Positions 19,631 to 31,033 of a DNA stretch of 64,000 nucleotides are shown here, piece by piece; positions within the stretch are counted from its first letter, which is position 1, and each line of letters opens with the position of its first letter. The notes beneath the pieces are model-generated. The model worked only from the letters and a program-made list of their open reading frames with translations. It was not told the origin of the DNA and ran no database searches. Source of the stretch: an uncultured Mediterraneibacter sp. Lineage in GTDB: Bacteria; Bacillota; Clostridia; Lachnospirales; Lachnospiraceae. The stretch spans positions 1 to 64,000 of the forward strand of contig CALWFV010000003.1 of assembly GCA_944377745.1 (NCBI GenBank). Direction: 5' to 3'. A program made the translations under genes and the position numbers.

Positions 19631-20787
19631 AGAATATTCCAGTGGGCGCTCTTGGCCTGATCGCCCTTACCGGATGTGAGGAAATTGGAAGTAAGGTAAA
19701 TGAATACCTTGTAAAATGGCGTCACGAAAGCGCTCATGAGTATCGCGACGACGTTGCATTTTCCGGATATGAGAAGGATAATTTCCTTATCAGGGCGCGG
19801 GTTCCCCGCTTCGGTTCCGGTGAAGCCAAAGGAATCATCAGCGAATCCGTAAGAGGAAAAGATCTCTATCTCATGGTAGACGTATGTAATTATAATGTAA
19901 CTTATTCACTGACCGGAAACGTAAACCATATGTCTCCTGACGACCACTTCCAGAATCTGAAGAGAATCATCGCGGCGATCGGCGGAAAGGGGCGCAGGAT
20001 CAACGTCATCATGCCGTTCCTCTACGAAAGCCGTCAGCATAAGAGGGGTTCAAGAGAGTCCCTGGACTGCGCTCTCGCGCTCCAGGAGCTTGTCCGCATG
20101 GGCGTAGAGAATATCATCACTTTTGACGCTCACGATCCGAGAGTACAGAACGCCATCCCTCTCAGCGGTTTCGAGACTGTGGCACCTACCTATCAGTTTA
20201 TCAAAGGGCTTCTCCGTACTGTAAAGGATCTTCAGATCGACAGCCAGCATATGATGGCGATCAGTCCTGATGAAGGCGGGACAAACCGCGCAGTATACCT
20301 TGCCAATGTCCTCGGCCTGGATATGGGTATGTTCTACAAACGCCGTGACTATACAAGAATCGTTGACGGACGCAATCCGATCGTGGCCCATGAATTCCTG
20401 GGAAGTTCTGTGGAGGGGAAAGACGTAATCATCATCGACGATATGATCTCTTCCGGTGACAGCATCATCGAAGTCGCGACAGAATTAAAGCGCAGAAAAG
20501 CAAAGCGTATCTATGCAGCCGCAACATTTGGTCTCTTTACAAATGGAATGGAGAAGTTCGATAAGGCATATGAAGACGGTATAATTGACGGCATCCTGAC
20601 CACAAACCTGATCTATCAGACACCGGAGCTGCTCTCCAAACCGTATTATATCAACTGTGATATGAGCAAATATATCGCCCTCATCATTGATACGCTGAAT
20701 CACGACGGGTCTATAAGTTCTATTCTGAGTCCGAATGAAAGGATCCAGAATGTCCTTCGCAAATATAAAAACGGAGAACCGATCTGA
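19603..20787 (+). CDS. prs: Ribose-phosphate pyrophosphokinase, divergent long form
   Basis: Makes phosphoribosyl pyrophosphate from ribose-5-phosphate and ATP for purine, pyrimidine, His and Trp synthesis. The 394-residue product is longer than classical Prs (~315). Recognisable parts are MPFLYESRQHKR (the flexible-loop region with key Arg/Lys), ITFDAHDPRVQNAIP (in place of the classical DLHA-x-QIQGFF) and the PRPP loop IIIDDMISSGDS (classical DDMIDTAGT). An extra N-terminal ~40 residues are present. AGGGAGGA lies before the ATG inside the 3' end of dnaI. The form is common in Clostridia. Another phosphoribosyltransferase-fold role is possible but less likely. Confidence 0.85.
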   Translation: MLRRTERILENIPVGALGLIALTGCEEIGSKVNEYLVKWRHESAHEYRDDVAFSGYEKDNFLIRARVPRFGSGEAKGIISESVRGKDLYLMVDVCNYNVTYSLTGNVNHMSPDDHFQNLKRIIAAIGGKGRRINVIMPFLYESRQHKRGSRESLDCALALQELVRMGVENIITFDAHDPRVQNAIPLSGFETVAPTYQFIKGLLRTVKDLQIDSQHMMAISPDEGGTNRAVYLANVLGLDMGMFYKRRDYTRIVDGRNPIVAHEFLGSSVEGKDVIIIDDMISSGDSIIEVATELKRRKAKRIYAAATFGLFTNGMEKFDKAYEDGIIDGILTTNLIYQTPELLSKPYYINCDMSKYIALIIDTLNHDGSISSILSPNERIQNVLRKYKNGEPI

Positions 20788-20804
20788 TTATTTCAAAACC
20801 AGCT

Positions 20805-21884
20805 ATGAATAAACGTATTTTCTGTGATGTTGCCATTACTGCAGTACTTCTCCTCGGAGCTACGGCTTTGAGTTTCTGCTTTTTCCATTTCGGGAATAAG
20901 AATCTGGCAAATATCACTGTGATCTATATTCTGGCGCTGATCCTTATCGCGCTTAAAACATCCGGGTATTTTTATGGGATAGGAGCATCCCTGTTCTGTG
21001 TTGCAGCAGTCAACTACTTCTTCTCCTATCCTTACAATGTGATTGATTTTTCTCCGGCCGGCTATCCTGTCACTTTCATTGGGATGCTCGCCATTTCTGT
21101 CATTACAGGTACTACTACCACTACGCTGAAACGCCAGAGACAGGCCATCGCGGAACGGGAGAAAGCTCTGTTTGAAGCGGAACAGGAAAAGCTGCGTGCA
21201 AATCTTTTAAGAGCTGTCTCACATGATCTGCGTACTCCTCTGACCACCATCATCGGCTCCTCTTCCTCTTATCTTGAAAATTATCCGGATCTTACCGAGG
21301 AAGAACGGACAGAACTTATTGCAAATATAAAAGAAGATTCTGAATGGCTTCTGAATATGGTTGAGAATCTGCTGACAGTGACAAGGATCCGGGAAGATTC
21401 CGCTGACAAAGTAAAAAAGTCTTCCGAAGTGGTTGAGGAAGTTGTCTCAGAGGCGATACTTCGGCTGCAGAAACGAATCCCACAGGTGCGTATCCGTGTA
21501 ACAATGCCAAATGATTTTCTCATGCTTCCCATGGATCCTACTCTGATCGAACAAGTGCTGATCAATCTCATAGAAAACGCTTCAGTCCACTCCGGCAGCA
21601 GAGAGCCGGTGGATCTTATTATCAAAGAGACAAAGGATCTCGTTTCTTTCGTTGTTCGTGATTACGGGAATGGAATTGATCCACAGCTTCTCCCCCATAT
21701 TTTTGAAGGGAAGCATCACACAGCAGTGACAGCCGACGGACACAGAGGAATTGGAATCGGACTTTCCATCTGCCAAACGATCATTCAGGCCCACGGCGGA
21801 GAGATTTCTGCCGCGAATCATGCAGGCGGGGCAGAATTCATATTCACTCTTCCAAAAGAAAAGGAGAATGAAAACTATGTCTAA
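20805..21884 (+). CDS. KdpD-like sensor histidine kinase lacking the KdpD N-terminus
   Basis: A 359-residue membrane kinase. Three or four hydrophobic helices in the first ~105 residues match the KdpD-type DUF4118 membrane domain. A coiled stretch follows, then HisKA with SHDLRTPLTTIIG (His near 141) and HATPase with NLIENASVHSG, DYGNGID and GIGIGLSIC. The osmosensor and universal-stress domains that make full KdpD about 900 residues are absent. It overlaps the response regulator by 8 bases. No kdpFABC genes are nearby, so its signal and target are unknown. Confidence 0.88.
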   Translation: MNKRIFCDVAITAVLLLGATALSFCFFHFGNKNLANITVIYILALILIALKTSGYFYGIGASLFCVAAVNYFFSYPYNVIDFSPAGYPVTFIGMLAISVITGTTTTTLKRQRQAIAEREKALFEAEQEKLRANLLRAVSHDLRTPLTTIIGSSSSYLENYPDLTEEERTELIANIKEDSEWLLNMVENLLTVTRIREDSADKVKKSSEVVEEVVSEAILRLQKRIPQVRIRVTMPNDFLMLPMDPTLIEQVLINLIENASVHSGSREPVDLIIKETKDLVSFVVRDYGNGIDPQLLPHIFEGKHHTAVTADGHRGIGIGLSICQTIIQAHGGEISAANHAGGAEFIFTLPKEKENENYV

Positions 21885-22590
21885 GTGCTCTATACTGATC
21901 ATAGAAGATGAAAAAAAGATTCAGGTCTTTATGGGAAAAGTTTTAAAACGCCAGGAGTACCGGGTACTCTATGCAGATACAGGAGCGCAGGGTCTGGATA
22001 TCATCCGTTCCCAATGCCCCGATATTATTCTTCTCGATCTGGGACTTCCCGATATGAACGGCGATGATATCATAAAGGAAGTACGCAGATGGTCCAGCAT
22101 TCCGATCATTGTAATCTCTGCCAGAACTGCAGAGCGCGAAAAGGTTATCGCACTGGATCTGGGGGCCGACGATTATATCACCAAACCCTTTGGTACTTCC
22201 GAGCTTCTGGCAAGAATCCGTGCTTCTCTGCGCCACAGCAGCAGGCTTCGGGCAGACGCGAATCATTATCAGACTTCCTATCGGCATGGAAATATGACTC
22301 TCAATTTCTCAAAACGGCTTCTGACTGTCGGAGCTGCGGAAGTTCATCTCACCCCCATAGAATACAAGATTGTTGCCTGTCTGGCTCAAAACTCCGGGAA
22401 AGTTGTCACCTATTCCTCTATCCTTTCTAATGTATGGGGTCCCTACGCGGATGGTGACAATAAAATCCTCCGTGTAAATATGGCGAATATACGAAGAAAG
22501 ATCGAAGCTGATCCGGCTCAGCCCAAATATATTTTCACTGAAGTCGGAGTCGGATACCGGATGGCGGAAGATGAAACAGATAATTCTTAA
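21877..22590 (+). CDS. KdpE-like OmpR-family response regulator
   Basis: A 237-residue DNA-binding response regulator and the partner of the kinase encoded just upstream. The receiver domain has the acidic pair E10-D11, phospho-acceptor D54 (LLDLGLPDMNG) and the conserved Lys in TKPFG. The C-terminal OmpR winged helix runs over about 135-230 (LTPIEYKIVACLAQNSGKVVTY and KYIFTEVGVGYRM). I chose the ATG at 21877 with AAGGAG upstream; the frame extending back to 21751 only overlaps the kinase. Targets are not evident in the window. Confidence 0.93.
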   Translation: MSKCSILIIEDEKKIQVFMGKVLKRQEYRVLYADTGAQGLDIIRSQCPDIILLDLGLPDMNGDDIIKEVRRWSSIPIIVISARTAEREKVIALDLGADDYITKPFGTSELLARIRASLRHSSRLRADANHYQTSYRHGNMTLNFSKRLLTVGAAEVHLTPIEYKIVACLAQNSGKVVTYSSILSNVWGPYADGDNKILRVNMANIRRKIEADPAQPKYIFTEVGVGYRMAEDETDNS

Positions 22591-22630
22591 AAAAGACTAC
22601 GAGACCATTCATCTGATCTCGCAGTCTTTT
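22591..22630. terminator. Bidirectional terminator between the response regulator and rpoC
   Basis: Arms AAAAGACT-CGAGA/TCTCG-AGTCTTTT flanked by A-run and T-run, so it can serve both converging transcripts. Confidence 0.9.
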
Positions 22631-22655
22631 TATATGCCCTGCACAGGTATAAAAT

Positions 22656-25600
22656 TTATTCCTGAATCACCGGTTCTTCTTCCTCTGTCTCCATCGGAAT
22701 CTCTTCATCCAGATTGATCTCATCGTCAAATTCCAGTTCATCTTCCATATGGACATCTGTGTTCAGTCTCACGTCACGGTACTTCTTCATACCCGTTCCT
22801 GCCGGAATATGTTTTCCGATGATAACGTTCTCTTTCAGTCCGACAAGATGATCTACTTTACCATTGATCGCCGCCTCTGTCAGCACCTTCGTCGTCTCCT
22901 GGAAGGATGCCGCGGACAGGAAGGAATCTGTTGCAAGAGATGCCTTCGTGATACCGAGCATGATCTGCTCTCCCGTTGCCGGTTCTTTACCTTCTGCCTC
23001 AAGCTGTTTGTTGATATCCTCGAATTCAAGTACATCAACCATTGTACCCGGAAGCAGTTCGGAATCACCTTTCTCCTCCACACGTACTTTCTTCAGCATC
23101 TGGCGGACAATAACTTCGATATGCTTATCGTTGATATCAACACCCTGGAGACGGTATACACGCTGTACTTCACGGAGCATGTAATCCTGCACTGCACGCA
23201 GTCCTTTGATCTTCAGGATATCATGCGGGTTTACACTACCTTCTGTAAGCTCATCACCCGCTTCAAGCATCTGTCCATCCTGTACTTTGATACGTGATCC
23301 GTACGGGATAAGATAAGCTTTTGATTCGCCGGTCTCCTCGTTTGTAACGATAACCTCGCGTTTCTTCTTTGTATCGCTGAGAGTTGCTCTTCCGGCAAAC
23401 TCTGTGATGATGGCAAGTCCCTTCGGCTTTCTTGCCTCGAAAAGCTCCTCGACACGGGGAAGACCCTGTGTGATATCATCACCGGCAACTCCACCGGTAT
23501 GGAACGTACGCATGGTAAGCTGTGTACCAGGCTCTCCGATGGACTGAGCCGCCACGATACCGACTGCCTCTCCGACCTGAACGACTTCTCCGGTTGCCAT
23601 ATTCGCGCCGTAGCACTTCGCGCAGACACCGTTCTTGCAGCGGCAGGTAAGGATCGTGCGGATCTTCACCCTGCTGACCGGTTCGCCGTTTTCGTCCACA
23701 CCCTTCTTCATCACCTGTTCCGCGCGGCGCGGTGTGATCATATGATTTTTCTTCACGATGATATTTCCGTCTCCGTCCTTGATATCCTCGCAGGAGAAAC
23801 GTCCGGTGATACGGTCCTGAAGGCTCTCGATCTCCTCGTTTCCATCCGTAAATGCATGTACATACATTCCCGGAATCTCCTCGTCCGGTCCGACACAGTC
23901 CGCATCATGGATGATGAGCTGCTGTGATACGTCCACCAGTCGTCTGGTCAGATATCCGGAATCGGCGGTACGAAGCGCCGTATCGGACAGACCCTTACGC
24001 GCACCGTGAGCGGACATGAAATATTCCAGTACGTCAAGACCTTCACGGAAGTTAGATTTGATCGGCAGCTCGATGGTACGTCCTGTCGTATCCGCCATCA
24101 GCCCTCGCATACCTGCAAGCTGTTTGATCTGCTTGTCAGATCCGCGGGCTCCGGAATCCGCCATCATATAGATATTATTGTATTTATCAAGACCTGAAAG
24201 CAGCGCGTCCGTCAGTTTGTCATCCGTTGCCTTCCACGTCTCAACGACTTCTTTGTAGCGCTCTTCCTCGGTAATAAGACCACGCTTGTAGTTCTTCGTG
24301 ATCATGTCCACTGTATTCTGTGCGTCCGCAATCATCTGCGGTTTCTCCGGAGGCACTGTCATATCGGAAATAGAAACCGTCATGGCAGCTCTCGTGGAGA
24401 ATTTATATCCGATCGCCTTTACGTCATCCAGCACTTCCGCGGTCTGCGTAGCGCCGTGTGTATTGATGACCTTCTCAAGGATCTGTTTTAACTGCTTCTT
24501 TCCTACATGGAAGTCAATCTCCATGAGAAGCTCGTTTCCTGGTTCTTCCCTGTCTACAAATCCGAGATCCTGAGGAATGATCTCATTAAAGAGCAGTCTT
24601 CCCAGAGTCGCGTCGATGGTCCCTGATTTTACAGTTCCGTCCGGCATGGTCCTGGACACGCGCACTTTGATCTGTGAATGCAGCGTAATATAACCGTTCT
24701 CATATGCAAGGATCGCCTCGCTCACGCTGCGGAAGAACATGCCTTCTCCTTTTGCTCCCGGTCTTACCTGGGTCAGATAGTAGATGCCGAGCACCATATC
24801 CTGAGAAGGAACGGCAACCGGACCTCCGTCTGAAGGTTTCAGCAGGTTGTTCGGTGAGAGCAGAAGGAAACGGCACTCTGCCTGCGCCTCTACAGAGAGC
24901 GGTACATGGACAGCCATCTGGTCACCGTCGAAGTCCGCGTTGTATGCGGTACAAACAAGTGGATGCAGCTTGATCGCTTTCCCCTCCACAAGGATCGGCT
25001 CGAACGCCTGGATACCAAGTCTGTGGAGCGTGGGGGCACGGTTCAGCATAACGGGGTGCTCCTTGATGACCTCCTCGAGCACATCCCATACCTCCGGCTG
25101 GAGTCTCTCCACCATTTTCTTCGCATTCTTTATATTGTGAGCCGTGCCGTTTGCCACAAGTTCTTTCATAACAAAGGGCTTGAACAGCTCGATTGCCATC
25201 TCATTCGGCAGTCCGCACTGATAAATCTTCAGTTCCGGTCCGACGACAATAACGGAACGTCCGGAGTAGTCAACACGTTTTCCAAGCAGGTTCTGACGGA
25301 AACGTCCGGATTTCCCTTTCAGCATGTCTGACAGCGATTTCAGGGCTCTGTTTCCGGGTCCTGTCACCGGACGTCCGCGGCGTCCGTTGTCGATCAGGGC
25401 ATCTACCGCCTCCTGGAGCATACGTTTCTCATTTCTCACAATGATATCCGGAGCGCCCAGTTCCAGCAGTCTCTTCAGACGATTATTTCTATTGATGATC
25501 CTTCTGTACAAGTCATTCAGATCAGAGGTAGCAAAGCGGCCTCCGTCCAGCTGTACCATCGGACGCAGATCCGGCGGGATCACCGGTATCGCACTCAGGA

Positions 25601-26303
25601 TCATCCACTCCGGTCTGTTTCCGGATTCGCGGAACGCCTCTACTACTTCCAGACGTTTTACGATCCTCGCGCGCTTCTGTCCTGTGGCATGCTCCAGCGC
25701 TTTCTGCAGTTCATCGTACTCTTTTTCAAGATCGATGGCTTCCAGGAGTTCTTTGATCGCCTCAGCGCCCATTCCTACCCGAAACGCGCCGCTGCCCCAT
25801 TTTTCTCTCTCCTCCTGATACTCTGCCTCGGACAGGATCTGCTTGTTCTGCAGATCTGTCTCTCCCTTATCCAGGACAATATATGAGGCAAAGTACAGTA
25901 CTCTCTCCAGCGTCCTCGGAGAAATATCAAGTATCAGTCCCATACGGCTGGGAATTCCCTTAAAATACCAGATATGAGATACAGGAGCGGCAAGGGCAAT
26001 GTGCCCCATACGCTCACGCCGCACACTCGATTTGGTGACCTCAACTCCGCATCGGTCGCAGACAACGCCTTTATATCGGATCTTTTTGTATTTACCGCAG
26101 TGGCACTCCCAGTCCTTGCTAGGGCCAAAGATCCTCTCGCAGAACAGTCCGTCCTTTTCCGGCTTCAGTGTCCTGTAGTTGATCGTCTCCGGTTTGGTGA
26201 CCTCACCTCTGGACCACTCAAGGATCTTTTCCGGTGAAGCCAGCCCGATTTTGATCGCATCAAAAGTTAACGGCTGATATTGTTGTTCATTATTGTTTGG
26301 CAT
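22656..26303 (-). CDS. rpoC: RNA polymerase beta' subunit
   Basis: Largest catalytic subunit of RNA polymerase. The 1215-residue product starts [14 protein letters not shown]. It shows the N-terminal zinc ribbon ([20 protein letters not shown]), the catalytic [12 protein letters not shown], the second zinc site ([13 protein letters not shown]) and the bridge/trigger region with MRTFHTGG. There is an acidic C-terminal tail. It starts 14 bases after the rpoB stop with a GGAGG site lying at the rpoB end. Downstream is a bidirectional terminator instead of the usual rpsL. Confidence 0.99.
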   Translation of the reverse strand: MPNNNEQQYQPLTFDAIKIGLASPEKILEWSRGEVTKPETINYRTLKPEKDGLFCERIFGPSKDWECHCGKYKKIRYKGVVCDRCGVEVTKSSVRRERMGHIALAAPVSHIWYFKGIPSRMGLILDISPRTLERVLYFASYIVLDKGETDLQNKQILSEAEYQEEREKWGSGAFRVGMGAEAIKELLEAIDLEKEYDELQKALEHATGQKRARIVKRLEVVEAFRESGNRPEWMILSAIPVIPPDLRPMVQLDGGRFATSDLNDLYRRIINRNNRLKRLLELGAPDIIVRNEKRMLQEAVDALIDNGRRGRPVTGPGNRALKSLSDMLKGKSGRFRQNLLGKRVDYSGRSVIVVGPELKIYQCGLPNEMAIELFKPFVMKELVANGTAHNIKNAKKMVERLQPEVWDVLEEVIKEHPVMLNRAPTLHRLGIQAFEPILVEGKAIKLHPLVCTAYNADFDGDQMAVHVPLSVEAQAECRFLLLSPNNLLKPSDGGPVAVPSQDMVLGIYYLTQVRPGAKGEGMFFRSVSEAILAYENGYITLHSQIKVRVSRTMPDGTVKSGTIDATLGRLLFNEIIPQDLGFVDREEPGNELLMEIDFHVGKKQLKQILEKVINTHGATQTAEVLDDVKAIGYKFSTRAAMTVSISDMTVPPEKPQMIADAQNTVDMITKNYKRGLITEEERYKEVVETWKATDDKLTDALLSGLDKYNNIYMMADSGARGSDKQIKQLAGMRGLMADTTGRTIELPIKSNFREGLDVLEYFMSAHGARKGLSDTALRTADSGYLTRRLVDVSQQLIIHDADCVGPDEEIPGMYVHAFTDGNEEIESLQDRITGRFSCEDIKDGDGNIIVKKNHMITPRRAEQVMKKGVDENGEPVSRVKIRTILTCRCKNGVCAKCYGANMATGEVVQVGEAVGIVAAQSIGEPGTQLTMRTFHTGGVAGDDITQGLPRVEELFEARKPKGLAIITEFAGRATLSDTKKKREVIVTNEETGESKAYLIPYGSRIKVQDGQMLEAGDELTEGSVNPHDILKIKGLRAVQDYMLREVQRVYRLQGVDINDKHIEVIVRQMLKKVRVEEKGDSELLPGTMVDVLEFEDINKQLEAEGKEPATGEQIMLGITKASLATDSFLSAASFQETTKVLTEAAINGKVDHLVGLKENVIIGKHIPAGTGMKKYRDVRLNTDVHMEDELEFDDEINLDEEIPMETEEEEPVIQE

Positions 26304-26317
26304 AGAATCGGCTCCTC

Positions 26318-29300
26318 CTATTCTTCCTCGTCACCCAGATATTCGTCAAAACTGATCTCTTCCTCTCCGAGATCGCTGTCGTCGGGTTCTGCCTCCGGTT
26401 CCACATCCGAAAGCTCCTCGCCCACAAATTCCTGTTCAGTGAATCCATGGTCCCCGAAAGACTCATTCTCATCCCTGTACTTTCTGTCTCCCTCGATGAT
26501 ATGACGCAGATCCGTCTCGCCGTAGTCCACGTTCTCCATAATCTCGACCTCAGTGTTGTCATCGCGAAGCACGCGCACATCCAGCGCCAGAGACTGCAGC
26601 TCTTTTAAGAGCACCTTGAAGGATTCCGGTACGCCTGGCTCAGGGATATTTTCACCTTTGATAATCGCCTCGTATGTCTTGACACGCCCCACTACATCAT
26701 CCGACTTCACAGTCAGAATCTCCTGCAGTGTGTATGATGCACCGTATGCCTCCAGCGCCCATACCTCCATCTCTCCGAAACGCTGTCCGCCGAACTGTGC
26801 TTTTCCTCCCAGCGGCTGCTGTGTTACCAGAGAGTACGGTCCGGTAGAACGCGCATGGATCTTATCGTCTACCAGGTGATGCAACTTCAGATAGTGCATG
26901 TGTCCGATAGTGACAGGGCTGTCAAAGAACTCTCCTGTCCTTCCGTCGCGGAGACGCACCTTACCGTCTCTTGAGAGCGGCACGCCTTTCCAGAGTTCTC
27001 TGTGCTCCCTGTTGTCTGACAGGTACTGGAGCACTTCCGGAAGAAGTTCCTCTCCGTGTTTCTTCTCAAACTCGTCCCACTCAAGGTTTACATAGTCATT
27101 CGCCAGGTCGAGGGTATCCATAATGTCAACCTCGTTTGCCCCGTCGAATACCGGAGTGGAGATGTTGAATCCCAGCGCCTTTGCCGCAAGGCTCAGATGG
27201 ATCTCCAGCACCTGTCCGATGTTCATACGCGACGGCACACCCAGCGGGTTAAGCACGATATCCAGAGGACGTCCGTTGGGAAGGAACGGCATATCCTCTA
27301 CCGGGAGCACACGGGAAACGACACCCTTGTTACCATGACGTCCCGCCATCTTGTCTCCCACTGAGATCTTTCTCTTCTGTGCGATGTAGATCCTTACCGC
27401 CTCGTTCACGCCCGGAGAGAGCTCATCGCCGTTCTCTCTCGTGAACACTTTGGCGTCTACCACAATACCATATTCACCGTGCGGTACTTTCAGGGATGTA
27501 TCCCTTACCTCACGTGCCTTCTCACCGAAGATCGCGCGGAGCAGACGCTCCTCTGCTGTCAGTTCAGTCTCTCCCTTCGGAGTCACTTTTCCGACAAGGA
27601 TATCTCCTGCGCGGACTTCCGCTCCGATGCGGATGATCCCTCTCTCGTCCAGATCTTTCAGAGCGTCGTCGCCGACACCCGGGATATCCCTTGTGATCTC
27701 CTCCGGTCCGAGCTTTGTGTCTCTCGCCTCTGCCTCATATTCCTCAATATGGACAGATGTATATACGTCATCCTGTACCAGTCTCTCACTTAAGAGAACG
27801 GCATCCTCGTAGTTGTAACCTTCCCATGTCATAAATCCGATCAGCGGGTTCTTTCCGAGAGCCATCTCTCCGCCGGATGTAGACGGACCGTCTGCGATGA
27901 CCTGTCCTGCCTCGACTCTCTCTCCCTTGTCCACGATCGGTCTCTGATTGTAGCAGTTGCTCTGGTTGCTTCGCTGGAACTTGGTCAGCTTGTAGGACTG
28001 CTTTGTGCCGTCGTCATGTCTCACCACGATCTCAGTGGAAGTTGAACTCTCCACAACTCCCGCCTGCTCTGCCACAATGCAGACGCCGGAGTCAACCGCA
28101 GCCTTGACTTCCATACCCGTTCCAACAACAGGAGCCTCTGTTGTAAGAAGCGGCACTGCCTGACGCTGCATGTTGGATCCCATCAGCGCACGGTTCGCAT
28201 CGTCGTTCTGGAGGAACGGGATCAGCGCCGTAGCGACAGAGAACACCATCTTAGGAGAAACGTCCATGTAATCAAACTTGTTTCTCTCATATTCCTGGGT
28301 CTCCTCGCGGTAACGACCGGATACATTCTTATTTACAAAGTGGCCTTCTTCATCCAGAGGCGTATTAGCCTGAGCCACATGATAATTATCTTCCTCATCC
28401 GCCGTCATGTAGACAACCTCGTCCGTGACGCGCGGGTTCTGAGGATCTGTCTTATCGATCTTGCGGTACGGAGCCTCGATGAATCCGTACTCGTTGATCC
28501 TCGCGTAACATGCAAGGGAGTTGATCAGACCGATGTTCGGACCCTCGGGAGTCTCGATCGGGCACATTCTTCCGTAATGGGAGTAATGTACGTCTCGCAC
28601 CTCGAATCCCGCACGGTCTCTTGACAGACCGCCAGGTCCCAGGGCTGACAGACGTCTCTTGTGAGTCAGCTCACCGAGCGGGTTGTTCTGATCCATGAAC
28701 TGTGACAGCTGGGAGGATCCGAAGAACTCCTTCACCGCCGCGGTCACTGGTTTGATATTGATCAGAGACTGCGGGGAGATTCCTTCCTGATCCTGTGTGG
28801 TCATCCTCTCACGGACTACCCTCTCCAGTCTGGAAAGACCGATCCTGTACTGGTTCTGGAGAAGTTCTCCCACCGCACGGATACGACGGTTGCCCAGATG
28901 ATCGATATCGTCGTCATTTCCCATGCCGTACTCAAGATGCATGTTGTAGTTGATGGAAGCAAGGATATCCTCTTTTGTGATATGCTTCGGGATCAGATCG
29001 TGGATATCACGTTTGATCATCCGCTTCATCTCATCAATATCGCCTGCTGCCTCCTCGATAATCCCCGCAAGAACAGGATAGTATACCTGCTCCTTCACTC
29101 CGACTTCCTTCGGGTCGATATCAACCACCGCCTGGAGATCCACCATCATATTGGAAAGGACCTTGATGTTCCTGGACTCGTCCTCTCCCTCAACCCACAG
29201 ATACGGAGCCGCGGAATTCTGGATCGCGTCCGCGATCTCACGGGTGATCTTCGTTCCTTTTTCCGCAACGATCTCACCAGTGATCGGGCTCACCACATCC

Positions 29301-30187
29301 TCTGCAAGCACGCGTCCTGTCACACGGTTCTTGAGCATCAGTTTCTTATTAAATTTATAGCGTCCGACTTTCGCCAGGTCATAGCGTCTCGGGTCAAAGA
29401 ACATACTTGTGATCAGACTTTCCGCACTGTCTACCGCAAGCGGCTCTCCCGGACGGATCTTCTTGTACAGCTCTAACAGACCCTCCTGATAGTTCTCAGC
29501 AGTGTCCTTTCCAAAGCTGGCAAGAATCTTCGGTTCCTCGCCAAAAAGTTCAACAATCTCTGCGTTTGTCCCGATACCAAGGGCACGGATAAGAACCGTG
29601 ATCGGCACCTTCCTCGTCCTGTCGACACGCACGTAAAAAACGTCATTGGAGTCCGTCTCATACTCAAGCCATGCTCCTCTGTTGGGAATCACAGTAGCTG
29701 AATAGAGCTTCTTTCCGAGCTTGTCGTGGGCGATCCCGTAATAGATTCCCGGAGAGCGCACGAGCTGACTGACGATAACACGTTCCGCTCCATTGATCAC
29801 GAATGTACCTGTCTTCGTCATCAGCGGCAGATCTCCCATGAAGATCTCGTGTTCGTTTATCTCATCAGTTTCCTTATTATAAAGCCTGACCCTGACCTTC
29901 AGGGGTGCCGCATATGTTGCGTCACGCTCCTTGCACTCATCGATCGTGTACTTCACGTCGTCTTCACAGAGCGTAAAATCAACGAATTCCAGGCTCAGAT
30001 GACCGCTGTAATCGGCGATCGGTGAAATGTCATCAAACACCTCTTTAAGTCCTTCATCCAGAAACCACTGATAGGAATCCTTCTGAACTTCAACGAGGTT
30101 TGGCATCTCTAATACTTCTTTTTGCCTGGAATAGCTCATGCGGAAGCTTTTTCCGGTTTTGATGGGACGGATTCTGTTTTTCTCCAT
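26318..30187 (-). CDS. rpoB: RNA polymerase beta subunit
   Basis: Second largest RNA polymerase subunit, 1289 residues from the ATG at 30187 ([12 protein letters not shown]), preceded by TGAGGAG; the six-codon longer start is rejected. The rifampicin-site block [14 protein letters not shown] then [13 protein letters not shown] has the wild-type residues seen in sensitive bacteria. Other landmarks are [12 protein letters not shown] and [19 protein letters not shown]. The C-terminus has a long Asp/Glu-rich tail of about 60 residues beyond the core, a feature of some Clostridia. It has its own promoter at 30323-30352 and is co-transcribed with rpoC. Confidence 0.99.
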   Translation of the reverse strand: MEKNRIRPIKTGKSFRMSYSRQKEVLEMPNLVEVQKDSYQWFLDEGLKEVFDDISPIADYSGHLSLEFVDFTLCEDDVKYTIDECKERDATYAAPLKVRVRLYNKETDEINEHEIFMGDLPLMTKTGTFVINGAERVIVSQLVRSPGIYYGIAHDKLGKKLYSATVIPNRGAWLEYETDSNDVFYVRVDRTRKVPITVLIRALGIGTNAEIVELFGEEPKILASFGKDTAENYQEGLLELYKKIRPGEPLAVDSAESLITSMFFDPRRYDLAKVGRYKFNKKLMLKNRVTGRVLAEDVVSPITGEIVAEKGTKITREIADAIQNSAAPYLWVEGEDESRNIKVLSNMMVDLQAVVDIDPKEVGVKEQVYYPVLAGIIEEAAGDIDEMKRMIKRDIHDLIPKHITKEDILASINYNMHLEYGMGNDDDIDHLGNRRIRAVGELLQNQYRIGLSRLERVVRERMTTQDQEGISPQSLINIKPVTAAVKEFFGSSQLSQFMDQNNPLGELTHKRRLSALGPGGLSRDRAGFEVRDVHYSHYGRMCPIETPEGPNIGLINSLACYARINEYGFIEAPYRKIDKTDPQNPRVTDEVVYMTADEEDNYHVAQANTPLDEEGHFVNKNVSGRYREETQEYERNKFDYMDVSPKMVFSVATALIPFLQNDDANRALMGSNMQRQAVPLLTTEAPVVGTGMEVKAAVDSGVCIVAEQAGVVESSTSTEIVVRHDDGTKQSYKLTKFQRSNQSNCYNQRPIVDKGERVEAGQVIADGPSTSGGEMALGKNPLIGFMTWEGYNYEDAVLLSERLVQDDVYTSVHIEEYEAEARDTKLGPEEITRDIPGVGDDALKDLDERGIIRIGAEVRAGDILVGKVTPKGETELTAEERLLRAIFGEKAREVRDTSLKVPHGEYGIVVDAKVFTRENGDELSPGVNEAVRIYIAQKRKISVGDKMAGRHGNKGVVSRVLPVEDMPFLPNGRPLDIVLNPLGVPSRMNIGQVLEIHLSLAAKALGFNISTPVFDGANEVDIMDTLDLANDYVNLEWDEFEKKHGEELLPEVLQYLSDNREHRELWKGVPLSRDGKVRLRDGRTGEFFDSPVTIGHMHYLKLHHLVDDKIHARSTGPYSLVTQQPLGGKAQFGGQRFGEMEVWALEAYGASYTLQEILTVKSDDVVGRVKTYEAIIKGENIPEPGVPESFKVLLKELQSLALDVRVLRDDNTEVEIMENVDYGETDLRHIIEGDRKYRDENESFGDHGFTEQEFVGEELSDVEPEAEPDDSDLGEEEISFDEYLGDEEE

Positions 30188-30322
30188 TGACGTTTCACTC
30201 CTCATATATTTTTTTCATCGGCCTGCCATATGCCGGACCGTCTGAACTTCTGCTTATAGACGAAAGCGCCGGCGGCTTCTCCGCCGTAATATGGCATAGC
30301 TTTCCATAATAGAGCATCTTAT

Positions 30323-30352
30323 ACTATAGCACAATGTCCTTTTTGTTGTCAA
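30323..30352 (-). promoter_or_regulatory. Sigma-A promoter of rpoB-rpoC
   Basis: Minus strand: -35 TTGACA (30347-30352), 18-base spacer, -10 TATAGT (30323-30328). The 5' leader to rpoB is about 130 bases and contains a GC-rich hairpin near 30268-30288 (GCCGGCGGC/GCCGCC type). Confidence 0.82.
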
Positions 30353-30477
30353 CAAGGTTTTTACGATTTTTCTTGACTTTTTGTTCTATATGTGATATTA
30401 TTCTATCCTATATCGCGTGCCCGTTCCGGACACGCTCTTTTTATGTCCGGATATTCCTCATATAGCGGGAGCCAAAG

Positions 30478-30531
30478 TTTTTGCTCATATGAAGAAGTTC
30501 TTCTGTCCGAGCGTCTTCATATGAGCAAAAA
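30478..30531. repeat. 18-bp perfect inverted repeat between rplL and rpoB
   Basis: Arms TTTTTGCTCATATGAAGA (30478-30495) and its exact complement (30514-30531) around an 18-base spacer. A further TCCGGACA/TGTCCGGA hairpin lies at 30425-30451. Both sit between the rplL terminator and the rpoB promoter; their function is unknown. The outer bases overlap the T-run of the rplL terminator. Confidence 0.8.
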
Positions 30532-30562
30532 GACCGCAGAAGTGGTTTTATCTTCTGCGGTC
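30527..30562 (-). terminator. Terminator of rplJ-rplL
   Basis: Minus-strand hairpin GACCGCAGAAG/CTTCTGCGGTC followed by TTTTT, 22 bases past the rplL stop. Together with the separate rpoB promoter it splits rplJL from rpoBC. Confidence 0.9.
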
Positions 30563-30583
30563 GCTGCGTCATTGTCCAGGTGA

Positions 30584-30961
30584 TTATTTCAGGTTAACCT
30601 CTGCACCCTGCTCTTCCAGTTTTGTCTTGATCTCCTCAGCCTCTGCTTTGGAAACAGCCTCTTTTACTACCTTCGGAGCATTGTCAACAAGCTCTTTTGC
30701 TTCTTTCAGTCCAAGGCCTGTGATCTCACGTACAACCTTGATAACTTTAACTTTGGAAGCTCCTGCAGAAACAAGCTCTACATCAAACTCATCCTTCTCA
30801 GCCGCTGCAGCTGCTCCGTCTCCGCCTGCTGCTGCAACCACAACACCTGCTGCTGCAGATACGCCGAACTCTTCTTCGCAAGCTTTTACAAGCTCGTTTA
30901 ACTCTAATACTGATAACTCTTTGATCGCATCGATCATTTCAGCTGTTGTCAATTTAGCCAT
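30584..30961 (-). CDS. rplL: 50S ribosomal protein L7/L12
   Basis: Stalk protein that binds translation factors. The 125-residue product has the N-terminal dimerisation helix region, an Ala/Gly-rich hinge ([17 protein letters not shown], about 40-57) and the C-terminal domain with [22 protein letters not shown]. It lies 72 bases after rplJ and ends in a strong terminator. Confidence 0.98.
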   Translation of the reverse strand: MAKLTTAEMIDAIKELSVLELNELVKACEEEFGVSAAAGVVVAAAGGDGAAAAAEKDEFDVELVSAGASKVKVIKVVREITGLGLKEAKELVDNAPKVVKEAVSKAEAEEIKTKLEEQGAEVNLK

Positions 30962-31033
30962 TTTTGATATCCTCCATTTTCTTAATTTAAATTATTTTAA
31001 ATATAAATCTTACTTAGCAGAATTTCTGTTTTC

